Positions 31,401 through 41,332 of a stretch of DNA of 64,000 nucleotides are shown piece by piece. The DNA lies in NCBI GenBank assembly GCA_947458875.1, contig CANGZD010000002.1, positions 62,001 to 126,000 of the forward strand, given 5' to 3'. This DNA comes from Sphingobacteriaceae bacterium (GTDB lineage Bacteria; Bacteroidota; Bacteroidia; Sphingobacteriales; Sphingobacteriaceae). Both the position numbers and the translations under genes were made by a program. The notes below the pieces were generated by a model. It was not told the origin of the DNA. It did no database searches and worked only from the letters and a program-made list of their open reading frames with translations. How positions within the stretch are numbered: position 1 is the stretch's first letter; each line of letters begins with the position of its first letter.

Positions 31401-32649
31401 TAAGCGTAGAGGCAAGCATCCTTCCATTATTGTTCTTTTGCATGTAGGCTTCCTGTAGCAGGACTAATGATCCGGCCACATTGGGACTCGACATGGAGGT
31501 GCCATTTAGTGGAGCGTAGGCAGCCGGGTTGGAGGTTATAGTAGAGGTTACTGCAACACCCATACCTACAATATCTGGTTTTACCCGCCCATCATCGGTA
31601 GGTCCCCAGCTACTGAAATTGGAAATCTGAACGTTCTCGGCGTTGATGGGCCCATTCTTGATGCCAAACACGGCGCCAACGGTCAAAATATTTTTGGCAT
31701 TTCCGTTCAAACTGATCAAATCATAGCCATTTTGGTCATTGTAATCACCTGCTGTTCTGGTAAACTCAGTCCATCTATTGTTCACGAAGCGAAAATATTT
31801 TCCATCAATTGCTGGTCCGTTTGAGCCCCGGCTGTTTCCCGCTGATTTTACCGGCAGGTAATAGGGTGCTTGGAAGCAGATCTTGTCCCAGTCTTCCGCA
31901 TCTACCCCGTAAAAGCCGAATTTGTAATCTAGTTTATCGCCTTCTCTTCCATACCATTCCCATCTTGCAGCACCACCACCGCTGGGGGAGGTATTCCAGT
32001 GCCATCCGGCCAAGAATCCATAGGAATGATTGGATATCAACATTCCGGCAGCTGCTTCTGAAGCCATCTCGCCATCATCATTACTGAAATCATAAGCCGT
32101 AAAGCGTTGCAGGCCGAAAGCCATGCCTTTGGCTACGGGCTCTAAGCCGCTCGCCATAATGGTGCCGGCCACGTGCGTGGCATGTGTACTTACAGTAGAG
32201 GTTTCGTTTTTATTAAGTATTCTTCCGCCTGAAAACTCTTGATGAGTGCTGAAAACTGAACCACCGTCCCAAATCCCTATTTTATCAGTTAATAAAGGCG
32301 ATGAGCCACTTAGATTTAATCCTAAGCCTCCGCCGTTGTAAAGCCTGTTTGTTCTGGTGGTGTTTGCAGCGATTGAATTGTTGTCGGTAATCAGGTATTT
32401 TGGTAAACCATAATCGTCAACACCCTGGAGTGATACGATGGTCCCGTCTGCATACTCTTTGAACGTAATCCAATTGAATTTTTTTGCTAATTCAAATGCC
32501 CTTTTTCTGGATTTTTCGGCAAGTTCAGTATTCGTTTTTGCTAATTTTTCAAGTTCTAATTTGTTAGTTTCTGTCTCTTGGGCAATTGATTTATTATTAA
32601 TGATCAATAAACAGCTAAAGAGCAGCGTAAATGCATATTTTCTTTGCAT
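28450..32649 (-). CDS. S8 (subtilisin-like) serine peptidase with GEVxDY-type domain and T9SS type A C-terminal sorting domain
   Basis: Triad regions KIGIWDGG, STHATHVAGTIMA, NGTSMSSPNVAGSL; CGSYNKGEVMEYRVQF; C-terminal VYPNPFQDILNI...LEAGFYFLNLGTKTYKILKK. Confidence 0.92.
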   Translation of the reverse strand: MQRKYAFTLLFSCLLIINNKSIAQETETNKLELEKLAKTNTELAEKSRKRAFELAKKFNWITFKEYADGTIVSLQGVDDYGLPKYLITDNNSIAANTTRTNRLYNGGGLGLNLSGSSPLLTDKIGIWDGGSVFSTHQEFSGGRILNKNETSTVSTHATHVAGTIMASGLEPVAKGMAFGLQRFTAYDFSNDDGEMASEAAAGMLISNHSYGFLAGWHWNTSPSGGGAARWEWYGREGDKLDYKFGFYGVDAEDWDKICFQAPYYLPVKSAGNSRGSNGPAIDGKYFRFVNNRWTEFTRTAGDYNDQNGYDLISLNGNAKNILTVGAVFGIKNGPINAENVQISNFSSWGPTDDGRVKPDIVGMGVAVTSTITSNPAAYAPLNGTSMSSPNVAGSLVLLQEAYMQKNNNGRMLASTLKGLAIHTADDVGRPGPDYVYGWGVLNAEKAAQVILEDGRTSRIFEEVLGTVNSNTVSTRTYQVVSSGKGPIVASICWTDPPGIPPNSGFDGSNNRIDTYPLDDRTPRLINDLDLRINDQAVEHRPWILNPDTPDANAIRGDNIRDNVEQVIIPDPIPGKTYTITVRHKGTLNGGRQAYSLILSGIGGAAYCSPNISGTQNAKIEAFKLNNIDYSSTNCNSFTNNTTQLINLELGASYPLTIKLGACSSNADKIAKIYIDYNQDGTFDQSNELIATTSVINGSAEFKRDITIPREVSINTFSLLRVVLSETNNANSIGPCGSYNKGEVMEYRVQFIRPTKDVGVSSIVNPVDGTCAANTQKVTLTLKNFGSTSISNIPVKLIVKNNNNVISTITENYTGTIGSLSEADFTLNTPFTSQPGLNYQLTAFTELGNDLDTSNDQKEVSISVSSTPSISNASVLSCGSSGVYTFNASGSGNVFWYKNATDQIPVAFTSNNVAGSYTEANSSFSTFYAGMNDFRGSIGPKTNMVFSGGGYLSGNNPAVLVNTKVPVILESARLYIGNSGKITFTAENITTGLPVSSVTLDVRQNTDGEVYDLNLLLPRAGDYRISIAYEGGATIYRNNAGVSGYPFTLGGIFSITGNTATDASNPEHFKNFYYYFYDLVVKSAECAAPQRTAVTTTSLSLPTISINSNTLTSSAASGNQWFFNGEAIAGATGKTHTSTQPGSYSVRVSSGACVQNSATVVLGVNFPLAANNFSVSVSDATCTNMINGRINITAVQNLRYMLKLTRPNNSTSDFVFNNTLDINNLSSGNYKISIHVDGKEEFKTEYSLFVGPKSLTAFSKVDPVTNSVTITLDGGNTYQIKLNDELYFTSSSEITLDLKNGKNKLVVSTDLTCQGTYEEEILVDIIALVYPNPFQDILNIKLEDPQTKSVLVTVLNSAGLVVYKNLQSVQNRTVQVDLSHLEAGFYFLNLGTKTYKILKK

Positions 32650-32781
32650 GACAATACGTTAATAATTTTAAGTTTGGCTATTTCGCAATGACGAACGAGC
32701 GCCTTAAATTAAAAATTTATTTGTTAAAACTTTTAAAGATTAGACAATTACTAGCCAAATCTTTTTGTTTGCCCAAAAAAA

Positions 32782-33174
32782 TTACAATTGTTTGAGTATC
32801 TGTGCAGTAAGTGGCTTACTGATGAAGGTTTTAGCGAATGGATTTTCCTCAATTTTTTTACGGTCTAAAGGGTCGAGAGAGGAAGATAAGACGTAAATTT
32901 TTAATTGTGATGTTGAGAAATTCTGCAGGTTTCTCAATTCATTTAAAAATCCATAACCATCTATTTCTGGCATACGGAGATCCAAAAAAATGACCAATGG
33001 CTGGTTTACTTTGAATTCGACTTGCTTTAAAAAATTTAATGCCAAGCCTGCCGATTCGAAGATGGTCACTTCTTTTGCAAATTGGGTGCTAAGAATAAGT
33101 TTCTGATGGATGATATTATCGATGTAATTATCATCAATTAAAATTACACGCTCATATTTGTACAAAGGCTCCAA
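32782..33174 (-). CDS. single-domain response regulator receiver protein
   Basis: VILIDDNYIDN, VIFLDLRMPEIDGYGFLNEL, YVLSSS, FISKPL: receiver only, no output domain. Confidence 0.88.
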   Translation of the reverse strand: MEPLYKYERVILIDDNYIDNIIHQKLILSTQFAKEVTIFESAGLALNFLKQVEFKVNQPLVIFLDLRMPEIDGYGFLNELRNLQNFSTSQLKIYVLSSSLDPLDRKKIEENPFAKTFISKPLTAQILKQL

Positions 33175-33217
33175 CCTGAGAGATGATCAATATTTATATC
33201 TAAGATAAAATATTTAA

Positions 33218-34537
33218 TCATAAAGAAAGAACGCCTGCTACTTGTTTTAATCCAATTTCGGCCTGTTTTGCTTGGAACTGAGCATCGGTGTAGCGTGTAA
33301 ATGCATTCAAGTAATTCAATTGAGCTTCTCTAAACTCAACGGTACTCAAACTTCCCAAGCGGAGTTTTTCGATGGAAATGTCCAGGTTCTGCTTAGCAAT
33401 TTCTTGATTCTCTTTTTCCATTTTTACCAACGCCAGGTTGGTTAAATAAGTTTGATAGGCAATTTCCAGCTGGGCATTTATTCTCTGCTGAGTTTGCTTG
33501 TATTGCAGGGCAGCGTTGTCTATCCCTATCGAGGCATTTTTTTCATTCCTGCTTTGCAAAAAGCCATTAAAAATTGGGATACTGGCAGTGATGCCAATGA
33601 TGACGCCCTGTCCGCTGGCCTCTCTGGCAAATCCAAGAGGTGAGGTAGAGTTGTTAAAATTATAACCGGTATTGATATTCATCCAAGGGTAACGGCTAGA
33701 TTTTACCTGCTTTTGGTTAAGCCTTGCTAACTGTTGTTCAATGCTGGCTTGTAACAAGGCTGGGTTTTTAGTTCCTGCCAGATCTTTAAGTTCAGAAAAA
33801 TTTAGATTATAGGTAATATTGATATCTTCATCGGTGCTAAATGAGGTATGAACCTCTCTGCCCAATAATTCATTTAATTGGATCTGCACTCTTTTATAAT
33901 TGTCTAACTGGCGCATCAGGTTGGTAGTATCGGTATTGAGATCTACTTTGGCGGCCAAGACCTCTAGTTTAGAGGCTTTCCCAATTTTGTACCGGTTATT
34001 AGAGTTATTTAAGCGGAGTTGCGAAATTTCAAGCGCTGTTTTGAGTGTGCGAATTTGTTGCGCTTGCCTCGCCAAATCATAATAGGTATTGATCACATTT
34101 GCGATGGTGTTTTCTACCGTCATCCGGAAAGTCAACTCATCAGACTTGTTCAGTTTTTGTAGACGTTCATAGTTTGCAAACATGTTCAAACCGTCAAAAA
34201 TCCTCCAGTTTAAACTAAAGCCATAAACAGTGTTGGTATTGCGAACATTATCTCGCTCTTGCTGGGTGCCGTTGGCCAGTGTTTGGCGACTATCCTGAAT
34301 ACTCCGATTGTTTGAAAAATTACCATTGATGGAAGGAAGAATACCTGCATTGGCCAGACTTACATTGTTTTTTGAAACTTTTACCTGATTGCTGCTCAGT
34401 AAAATATCATAATTGTTTTTGAGCGCAGTTTCAATGGCATCTCTCAGGCTGAGTCTTTCTTGTGCAAACAAGTTATGGCCTTGTCCAAAAACAAGAGTGA
34501 ATAAAAAACAAAGGATATAGATTAAATTTTTCTTCAT
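33218..34537 (-). CDS. TolC family outer membrane efflux protein
   Basis: Signal peptide; LSLRDAIETALKNNYDILLSSNQV; paired helical repeats; in operon with RND genes. Confidence 0.9.
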   Translation of the reverse strand: MKKNLIYILCFLFTLVFGQGHNLFAQERLSLRDAIETALKNNYDILLSSNQVKVSKNNVSLANAGILPSINGNFSNNRSIQDSRQTLANGTQQERDNVRNTNTVYGFSLNWRIFDGLNMFANYERLQKLNKSDELTFRMTVENTIANVINTYYDLARQAQQIRTLKTALEISQLRLNNSNNRYKIGKASKLEVLAAKVDLNTDTTNLMRQLDNYKRVQIQLNELLGREVHTSFSTDEDINITYNLNFSELKDLAGTKNPALLQASIEQQLARLNQKQVKSSRYPWMNINTGYNFNNSTSPLGFAREASGQGVIIGITASIPIFNGFLQSRNEKNASIGIDNAALQYKQTQQRINAQLEIAYQTYLTNLALVKMEKENQEIAKQNLDISIEKLRLGSLSTVEFREAQLNYLNAFTRYTDAQFQAKQAEIGLKQVAGVLSL

Positions 34538-37500
34538 GCTTTTAGGGTAGAAGTATTTTTAAGGGGCCTTGACCACAATTGATAAATAGCCGGAATTACA
34601 TAAAGTGTCAAAGCCAATGAGAACAAAGTACCACCAATAATTACGATTCCCATTCCCATCCTGCTTTTGGCAGCTGCTCCAATGGCTAATGCAATGGGTA
34701 ATGCACCGAGTGCAATGGCAAGGCTGGTCATTAAAATTGGACGGAGCCTGGTTTCGGCAGCTTTTCTGATGGCTTCCGGCACACTCATCCCCTGCTCTTT
34801 CAGCTGATTGGCAAATTCGACGATTAGAATTCCATTTTTGGTCACCAAACCAATGAGCATGATGGTCCCAATTTGGCTAAAAATATTCCAGGTTTGGCCA
34901 AACAGCCACAGGGAAAAGAAGGCACCGGCAACCGCCATTGGCACGGTGAGAATAATGATCACCGGATCGATGAAACTCTCAAATTGGGCGGAAAGGGTCA
35001 AATAAATAAGTAAAAGAGCCAATCCGAAGGCGAACAGAGTGTTTGATGAGCTCTCCTTGAAATCTCTGGATTCTCCACCTAAGTCGGTCGAAAAGCGATC
35101 ATCCAAAACTTTTTCAGCAATACGGTCCATCGCATCGATACCGTCACCAATACTTTTACCTGGAGCGAGTCCGGCCGATATGGTAGCGGAAACAAATCGG
35201 TTATTATGGTACAGTTGAGGAGGGCTGCTCAGCTCCTCCATTTTCACCAAATTATCTAATTGAATGAGTTCTCCCTGGTTGTTTCTCACGAAAATGGTAG
35301 TCAGGTCGGTTGGCTCATTTCGGTCGCCTCGCTCATACTGTCCAATTACCTGATACTGTTTTCCATTCATGATGAAATAAGCGAAACGCTGACCACTGAG
35401 GGCAAATTGAAGCGTTTGAGCAATATCTAAAACCGATACACCCAGATTTTTTGCTTTTTCACGATCGATAGAAAGGTTAATCTCGGGTTTATTAAATTTT
35501 AAATTGGCATCACTCACTGTAAAAGTTGGATCCTGAGAAACCGATTCCATGAATTGAGGTAATTTTTCTCTCAAGCTCTCAAAATTGGGCGCCTGAATGA
35601 TGTAGTTTATCGGTAGACCACCTCTTCGATTTACAGAAATAGTAGGTTGTTGCACCACAAAAGTTTTTGCTTCGGCGTACCCTTTGGTGACTTTACTTAG
35701 GTAGTCGGTAAGCTCAGATTGAGAACGCTCTCTTTCTTCTTTTTCCACCAGGCGTAGCCTGATGAAGCCGGTATTAGCGGCCCCGCTCCCGGTAAATCCG
35801 GGTGAGGTTACTGTTAAATTGATCCTTTTTTCTGGAATGGAATCTTCTATCATTTGAGATAGTTTCAACACAAAATTGTCGGTGTATTCATACGATGAAC
35901 CTTCTGGAGCCGAAATCTGCATATTGATGGCAGCACGATCGTCGTAAGGAGCTGTTTCTTTTTGTAACAATACCCAGAACAGGACAATCATTGCGACACA
36001 ACCAAATAAAACGAAGAAGGCACGTCGAGGATATAACAGAAACTTCTCGAGCGATTGCTGGTAAGCATTAGTCATTTTGACGAAATAAGGCTCCGTCAGT
36101 TCATAAAATTTACTTTTCTTCTGATGCCCCTTCATTAGGTAGGCGTTCAGCATAGGAGTAAGTGTTAAAGATACAAACGCTGATATGAGCACTGCCGCAC
36201 CGATGGTTACTCCAAACTCCCGGAAAAGCCGACCTACAAATCCTTCTAAAAATATCACCGGTAGGAAAACGGCTGCCAGCGTGATGGAGATGGAGATAAC
36301 CGCAAAGAAAATTTCGTTAGATCCTTTGATAGCCGCCTCTAGGGGCGAATAACCCTCTTCTATTTTTTTAAAGATGTTTTCTGTGACCACAATGCCATCA
36401 TCTACCACCAGTCCTGTAGCCAATACAACGGCCAATAAGGTTAGTACGTTGATGGAATAGCCAAAAAGGTACATGATGAAGAAAGTGGCAATAAGCGATA
36501 CAGGGATGTCAATGAGCGGGCGGATGGCAATACTCCAGTCGCGGAAGAACAGATAAATGATCAGGATGACCAAGATCAATGATAAGATCAATGTTTCGGC
36601 TACCTCATTGATAGATTGTTTAATGAACAAGGTGGAATCAATGGCAATGTCCAGCTTGAAATCCTTGGGCAAATCCTTTTTTAGCTGCTCGTATCTTTTG
36701 TAAAATTCTGTGGAGATATCAAGAAAATTAGCTCCGGGTTGAGGAACTATTGCCAGAGCAATCATCGGTCTGCCTGATTTGCGCAGCATGGTTTCTTCAT
36801 TCTCCGGGGCTATCACTGCCGAGCCGATATCACGCAAACGAATGATGTTTACACCGTCGTTTTTGATGATCAGCTGATTAAAATCCTCTTCACTTGAAAG
36901 GTTTCCAAGGGTTCTTACGGTCAGCTCGGTAGCTTCCCCGGTTATTTTACCGGATGGCAATTCAATATTTTCTTTATCCAGTGCATTTTTAACATCCAGG
37001 GCGGTAATGCGGTAAGCCGACATCCTGGCCGGATCAATCCACAAGCGCATGGCAATGCGTTTTTGGCCCCAAATATTCACGTTGCTCACCCCTGGGATGG
37101 TTTGTAATCGTTGAGCTAATACATTTTCTGCATAATCGCTGATGGCCAACTGATTTCGGGTATCGCTTTCGAGCGTCATGGAAATGATTGGATCCGAATT
37201 GGCATCGGCTTTAGAGACCACCGGCATGCCATCAATGTCTTTTGGTAATGATCGGGTAGCCTGCGAAACTTTATCTCTAACATCATTTGCGGCTTCTTCG
37301 AGGTCTTTTCCTAAATTAAACTCAACCGTAATGTTGCTCGAGCCCTGGTTGCTGGATGAAGAAATATTTCTAACCCCATCAATGCTATTAATTGCTTTTT
37401 CTAAAGGCTCAGTGATTTGAGATTCAATAACATCGGCATTTGCACCCGGGTAGGCGGTCCTTACCGATACCACCGGCGGATCAATGGATGGGAATTCCCT

Positions 37501-37602
37501 GACTCCTAAAAAATGAAAACCAATTAAACCGAATAAAACCAAAGTGAGGTTCATCACAATGGCCAGAACGGGGCGCTGAATACTGGTGCTGGATAAACTC
37601 AT
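34534..37602 (-). CDS. RND efflux transporter permease (AcrB/MexB-like)
   Basis: 1022 aa; RPVLAIVMNLTLVLFG, VVLATGLVVDDGIVVTENIFKKIEEG, IGLVTKNGILIVEFANQL, RLRPILMTSLA. Confidence 0.95.
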   Translation of the reverse strand: MSLSSTSIQRPVLAIVMNLTLVLFGLIGFHFLGVREFPSIDPPVVSVRTAYPGANADVIESQITEPLEKAINSIDGVRNISSSSNQGSSNITVEFNLGKDLEEAANDVRDKVSQATRSLPKDIDGMPVVSKADANSDPIISMTLESDTRNQLAISDYAENVLAQRLQTIPGVSNVNIWGQKRIAMRLWIDPARMSAYRITALDVKNALDKENIELPSGKITGEATELTVRTLGNLSSEEDFNQLIIKNDGVNIIRLRDIGSAVIAPENEETMLRKSGRPMIALAIVPQPGANFLDISTEFYKRYEQLKKDLPKDFKLDIAIDSTLFIKQSINEVAETLILSLILVILIIYLFFRDWSIAIRPLIDIPVSLIATFFIMYLFGYSINVLTLLAVVLATGLVVDDGIVVTENIFKKIEEGYSPLEAAIKGSNEIFFAVISISITLAAVFLPVIFLEGFVGRLFREFGVTIGAAVLISAFVSLTLTPMLNAYLMKGHQKKSKFYELTEPYFVKMTNAYQQSLEKFLLYPRRAFFVLFGCVAMIVLFWVLLQKETAPYDDRAAINMQISAPEGSSYEYTDNFVLKLSQMIEDSIPEKRINLTVTSPGFTGSGAANTGFIRLRLVEKEERERSQSELTDYLSKVTKGYAEAKTFVVQQPTISVNRRGGLPINYIIQAPNFESLREKLPQFMESVSQDPTFTVSDANLKFNKPEINLSIDREKAKNLGVSVLDIAQTLQFALSGQRFAYFIMNGKQYQVIGQYERGDRNEPTDLTTIFVRNNQGELIQLDNLVKMEELSSPPQLYHNNRFVSATISAGLAPGKSIGDGIDAMDRIAEKVLDDRFSTDLGGESRDFKESSSNTLFAFGLALLLIYLTLSAQFESFIDPVIIILTVPMAVAGAFFSLWLFGQTWNIFSQIGTIMLIGLVTKNGILIVEFANQLKEQGMSVPEAIRKAAETRLRPILMTSLAIALGALPIALAIGAAAKSRMGMGIVIIGGTLFSLALTLYVIPAIYQLWSRPLKNTSTLKA

Positions 37603-37604
37603 GT

Positions 37605-38687
37605 CTATTTTACAATGCTTACTTTAACCGGATTTTCTGCTTTTAATGACATCATGCCGCTCGTCAGTACCGTGTCTCCGGGTTTTAGTCCGGAAAGGAT
37701 CAGTACACTCTTGTCTGTTCTTGAGCCGGTTTCCACCATGACCTCTTTGGCCATGCCATTTTGACTCACAAATACTTTCTTGCCTTTTAATACCGGGATG
37801 ATAGATTGGGTAGGAATCAGAATGGCGTTTTTAAAACTCTCTAAGTTCAAATTGATTTTTGCAAAGGTGCCGGGTAGAAGTTCGCCACTTGCATTGCTGG
37901 CCAGGGCCTTGAGCTGGAGGGTTCGAGTACTCGTTTCAACACTGGGTTCAACAGCGAACACACTGGCTTCATATTTTTTTTGCGTGCCGGCAGCACTAAA
38001 ACTGATCTTGGTGTTTTTCTTTACCTGATTCGCATATTTTTCGGGGATTGAAAAGCTGATTTTTACCGGATTGGCATTAGTCAATTTCGCAATGTTGGTT
38101 GAAGGGGTCACATACTCTCCAACAGAAATGGCTCTCAATCCGATTTTCCCACCGAAAGGAGCACGAATAGAGGTTTTAGATAATTGCGCTCTGATGAGTT
38201 CTGTTTGAGCTTTTAAACTGGTCAATTCAGCAAAAGCCACTTCATATTCCTCCTGGCTAATGGCTTCTTTTTTAAGAAGCTGTTTGGCTCTCGATTCTGT
38301 TTCTGCAGCCAGTTTCTCCCTGCTTAAAGCCTGCTTGAGTTGTGCTTGTAATTCTGTATCATTAATTTTTATCAAGAGCTGCCCTTTGCTTACTGCACTC
38401 CCTTCCTGAAAATAGATTCCTTTCACCAAACCGGCAATCTCCGCTCTAATATCAATTTGCTCATTGGCTTCAACCGTACCAATTACTGATAATTGATCGG
38501 TAAATTCGCTGTAAGCTACCACTATTCCGCTCACTTTTGTAGCTGACATGCTTGCTCCATTTTTGCCGCCTGATTTGCCTCCAGCTTTTTGACCGCCACC
38601 ATTTTCTTTGTTTTTAATGATTCTGTAAATAATGCCAGAAAGGAGCGTAAGAGCCAGGAGCAGGTAAATGATATTTCTTTTTTTCAT
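37605..38687 (-). CDS. RND efflux periplasmic adaptor (membrane fusion protein)
   Basis: GTVEANEQIDIRAEIAGLVKGIYFQEGSAVSKGQLLIKI; SIRAPFGGKIGLRAISVGEYV. Confidence 0.93.
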   Translation of the reverse strand: MKKRNIIYLLLALTLLSGIIYRIIKNKENGGGQKAGGKSGGKNGASMSATKVSGIVVAYSEFTDQLSVIGTVEANEQIDIRAEIAGLVKGIYFQEGSAVSKGQLLIKINDTELQAQLKQALSREKLAAETESRAKQLLKKEAISQEEYEVAFAELTSLKAQTELIRAQLSKTSIRAPFGGKIGLRAISVGEYVTPSTNIAKLTNANPVKISFSIPEKYANQVKKNTKISFSAAGTQKKYEASVFAVEPSVETSTRTLQLKALASNASGELLPGTFAKINLNLESFKNAILIPTQSIIPVLKGKKVFVSQNGMAKEVMVETGSRTDKSVLILSGLKPGDTVLTSGMMSLKAENPVKVSIVK

Positions 38688-38838
38688 TTGAAGGATGAGA
38701 TTACGTAGGATTTTTTGGAGTTCAAAACTACCTCTTTTATGATGAAAAAATCATTTGTATCCAATAAATTACAGCAATTTCAAAGCGATAATTTTTGAAT
38801 TTCGATATAAAAACTACTTTTGTTTCAAAGCATATTTC

Positions 38839-40650
38839 ATGAAAAAATTAATAAAATTCGGACTCCAAATCTCGCTCCTAATGATGGGAATATCAGTTGG
38901 TATCGCTGCAGCGCAAAGCCGCATTTCTTTCGAAGTTTCTTTTACTGAACCACAGGCGCATTATGCCGATGTGCAAATGCAAATTGTGGGTAACAAGCAA
39001 TCATATGTTGATGTGAAAATGCCCGTTTGGGCTCCAGGTTCTTACCTGGTGAGAGAATTTGCGAAAAATGTTGAAGGTTTCAAGGCTATGGATGCCAAAG
39101 ATCATCCTTTACGTGCTGAAAAAATCAATAAAAATACTTGGCGAATTCAAGCTAATAAAAAAGACCAGATTCGTGTCAATTACCGGGTCTATGCTTTCGA
39201 AATTTCGGTTAGAACCAGTTTTGTGGATGCTTCACATGCCTTCTTATCGCCCACAGGAATTTTCATGTATCCTGACGGGGCACTCAATCAATCTTCAACC
39301 GTAACCATCAAACCTTTTGAAACCTGGTCGAAGGTTACCACTGGCTTAGCGCCGGTAGCGGGCAAAGCGTTTACTTACCAAGCCCCTAATTTTGATGTAC
39401 TTTTTGATTCACCCATTGAGGTTGGTAATCAAGACATATTTGAATTTACTGCTGCTGGTGTAAGACACGAAGTAGCCATGTATGGCGGAGGTAATTATGA
39501 CAAAGAACGTTTGAAGAAAGACATGGCTCGCATAGTAGAGGAGTGTACATCCATTTTTGGTATCAATCCTAACAAATATTATGCATTCATCGTGCACAAT
39601 TATGCCAACGGTGGCGGTGGTTTAGAGCACCTTAATTCAACAGTTTTGGGAGCCAGCAGAATGGGTTACACCAACGAAAATACCTATCTGGGTTTCCTTA
39701 GTTTGGTTGCTCACGAGTACTTCCACCTTTGGAATGTCAAAAGAATGCGTCCTGCCGCATTGGGGCCGTTTAATTACGACACCGAAAATTATACCAGCAA
39801 TCTTTGGATTGCCGAAGGCTTTACCGCACACTACGACAATTTGTTGGTTAGAAGAGCGGGTTTCTACAATCCTGAAAAGTATTTAGAGGTTTTAGCCTCA
39901 GGCATGAACCTGATTGATAACCAACCAGGAAATAAGTATCAGTCGGCAAGTGAGGCCAGCTTTGATGCATGGATCAAGTATTACAGGCCTAACGAAAATT
40001 CCAGAAACTCTAGCATCTCCTATTATGATAAGGGTGCTCTGATTGCCATGTTGATGGATTTAGAAATTTTGAATGCAAGCAATGCGCAAAAAGGCTTAGA
40101 TGATGTATTGAAAGCGGTTTATGATTTATTTTATCAGAAATTAGACCGTGGGTATACAGATGCTGAATTCAAGGCGATAGTTGAAAAAGTGGCAGGTAAA
40201 TCTTTTGATCGCTTTTATGATGATTTTGTATACGGGGTAGCTCCAGTAGATTATAAAAAATATTTTGCTTATGCCGGTTACGATGTAATTGATGAAAACG
40301 CTCAAAAGAATGAAGCTTACCTCGGTACCAGTTTTGTTTTCAGAGAAGGTAAATTATTGGTTTCGAGTGTTCTAAGAGATAGCCCGGCATGGAAATATGG
40401 CCTGAATGTAAACGATGAGCTGCGAGCCATTGATGGTGAAAAACCAAGTTTTGCTCCTCGTGATGCAGAGAAGTTTTTTGCTACCAAGCAAGTGGGCGAT
40501 GAAGTTAAACTGGGTATTTTTAGAGATGGCATGGAGCAACAGCTGCCAATCAAACTTATGAGGAATCCTGCCGTGAAATATCGGATCGTCAGTCTTGAAC
40601 AGCCAACAGAACAACAATTGACACTCCGAAAAAAATGGCTCAAACTTTAA
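38839..40650 (+). CDS. M61 family metallopeptidase with C-terminal PDZ domain
   Basis: VAHEYFHLWNVKRMRP (HExxH), EGFTAHYDNL, PDZ-like SPAWKYGLNVNDELRAIDG; start at MKKLIKFGLQ. Confidence 0.92.
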   Translation: MKKLIKFGLQISLLMMGISVGIAAAQSRISFEVSFTEPQAHYADVQMQIVGNKQSYVDVKMPVWAPGSYLVREFAKNVEGFKAMDAKDHPLRAEKINKNTWRIQANKKDQIRVNYRVYAFEISVRTSFVDASHAFLSPTGIFMYPDGALNQSSTVTIKPFETWSKVTTGLAPVAGKAFTYQAPNFDVLFDSPIEVGNQDIFEFTAAGVRHEVAMYGGGNYDKERLKKDMARIVEECTSIFGINPNKYYAFIVHNYANGGGGLEHLNSTVLGASRMGYTNENTYLGFLSLVAHEYFHLWNVKRMRPAALGPFNYDTENYTSNLWIAEGFTAHYDNLLVRRAGFYNPEKYLEVLASGMNLIDNQPGNKYQSASEASFDAWIKYYRPNENSRNSSISYYDKGALIAMLMDLEILNASNAQKGLDDVLKAVYDLFYQKLDRGYTDAEFKAIVEKVAGKSFDRFYDDFVYGVAPVDYKKYFAYAGYDVIDENAQKNEAYLGTSFVFREGKLLVSSVLRDSPAWKYGLNVNDELRAIDGEKPSFAPRDAEKFFATKQVGDEVKLGIFRDGMEQQLPIKLMRNPAVKYRIVSLEQPTEQQLTLRKKWLKL

Positions 40651-40652
40651 TT

Positions 40653-40680
40653 AAAAACCCTCCAACAGGAGGGTTTTTTT
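40653..40680. terminator. Rho-independent terminator
   Basis: AAAAACCCTCC-AACA-GGAGGGTTTTTTT. Confidence 0.9.
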
Positions 40681-40685
40681 ATGGC

Positions 40686-41162
40686 TCAAAATGTAAATCT
40701 GAACGAAAGACCCAATCCTTCAGCATTTAGTCCGGTATTTGGAGCAACTTCCAGTGTAGGTTTCCAATCCAAAGATACATTGATGGGTACACCATTAAAT
40801 TTGTAGTCTAAACCAATTACGCCATCAATTCCTAATAGGAGGTCATTATCATCAGTGGGTTTATAATTTCTAGATCCAAGGGTTCCACCAAAACCATAAT
40901 ACCAGCGTAAGCCATCGGCATTTTTGATATCCTGATGGATTTCATACAAACCGGTAAAGCGGAAATAGGAATAATCGTTCCTCGACTGGAAATTCAAGAT
41001 CAGATCAAGGGCCCGGTCGTAATTGTGGTTAAAAGTTTTGAAACTGATTCCATTTGCGGTCCCAAAACGACCCCCAATGGCGTGTTTGTATTGAGCATTT
41101 GTATTCTGACTCAACAAACTTAAAGTGATCAGGAGTAGGTTGAATAAAAGTGTTTTCTTCAT
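40686..41162 (-). CDS. putative outer-membrane beta-barrel protein
   Basis: Signal peptide; amphipathic strands; ends in FRFTF-type terminal aromatic strand. Confidence 0.65.
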   Translation of the reverse strand: MKKTLLFNLLLITLSLLSQNTNAQYKHAIGGRFGTANGISFKTFNHNYDRALDLILNFQSRNDYSYFRFTGLYEIHQDIKNADGLRWYYGFGGTLGSRNYKPTDDNDLLLGIDGVIGLDYKFNGVPINVSLDWKPTLEVAPNTGLNAEGLGLSFRFTF

Positions 41163-41332
41163 ATCTTTTTTCTATACAACCCATCAAATTTGATGCCATT
41201 TTTATCAATCTCCACTACACTGACGAAATATCTACAAATCGTAAAATTATTGCCTATTGAACGCCTGTGTAGGTATTTATTCAATTTTTGATTATATTGG
41301 TGGTGTAACCTTTAATATCACTTGATTAACCT

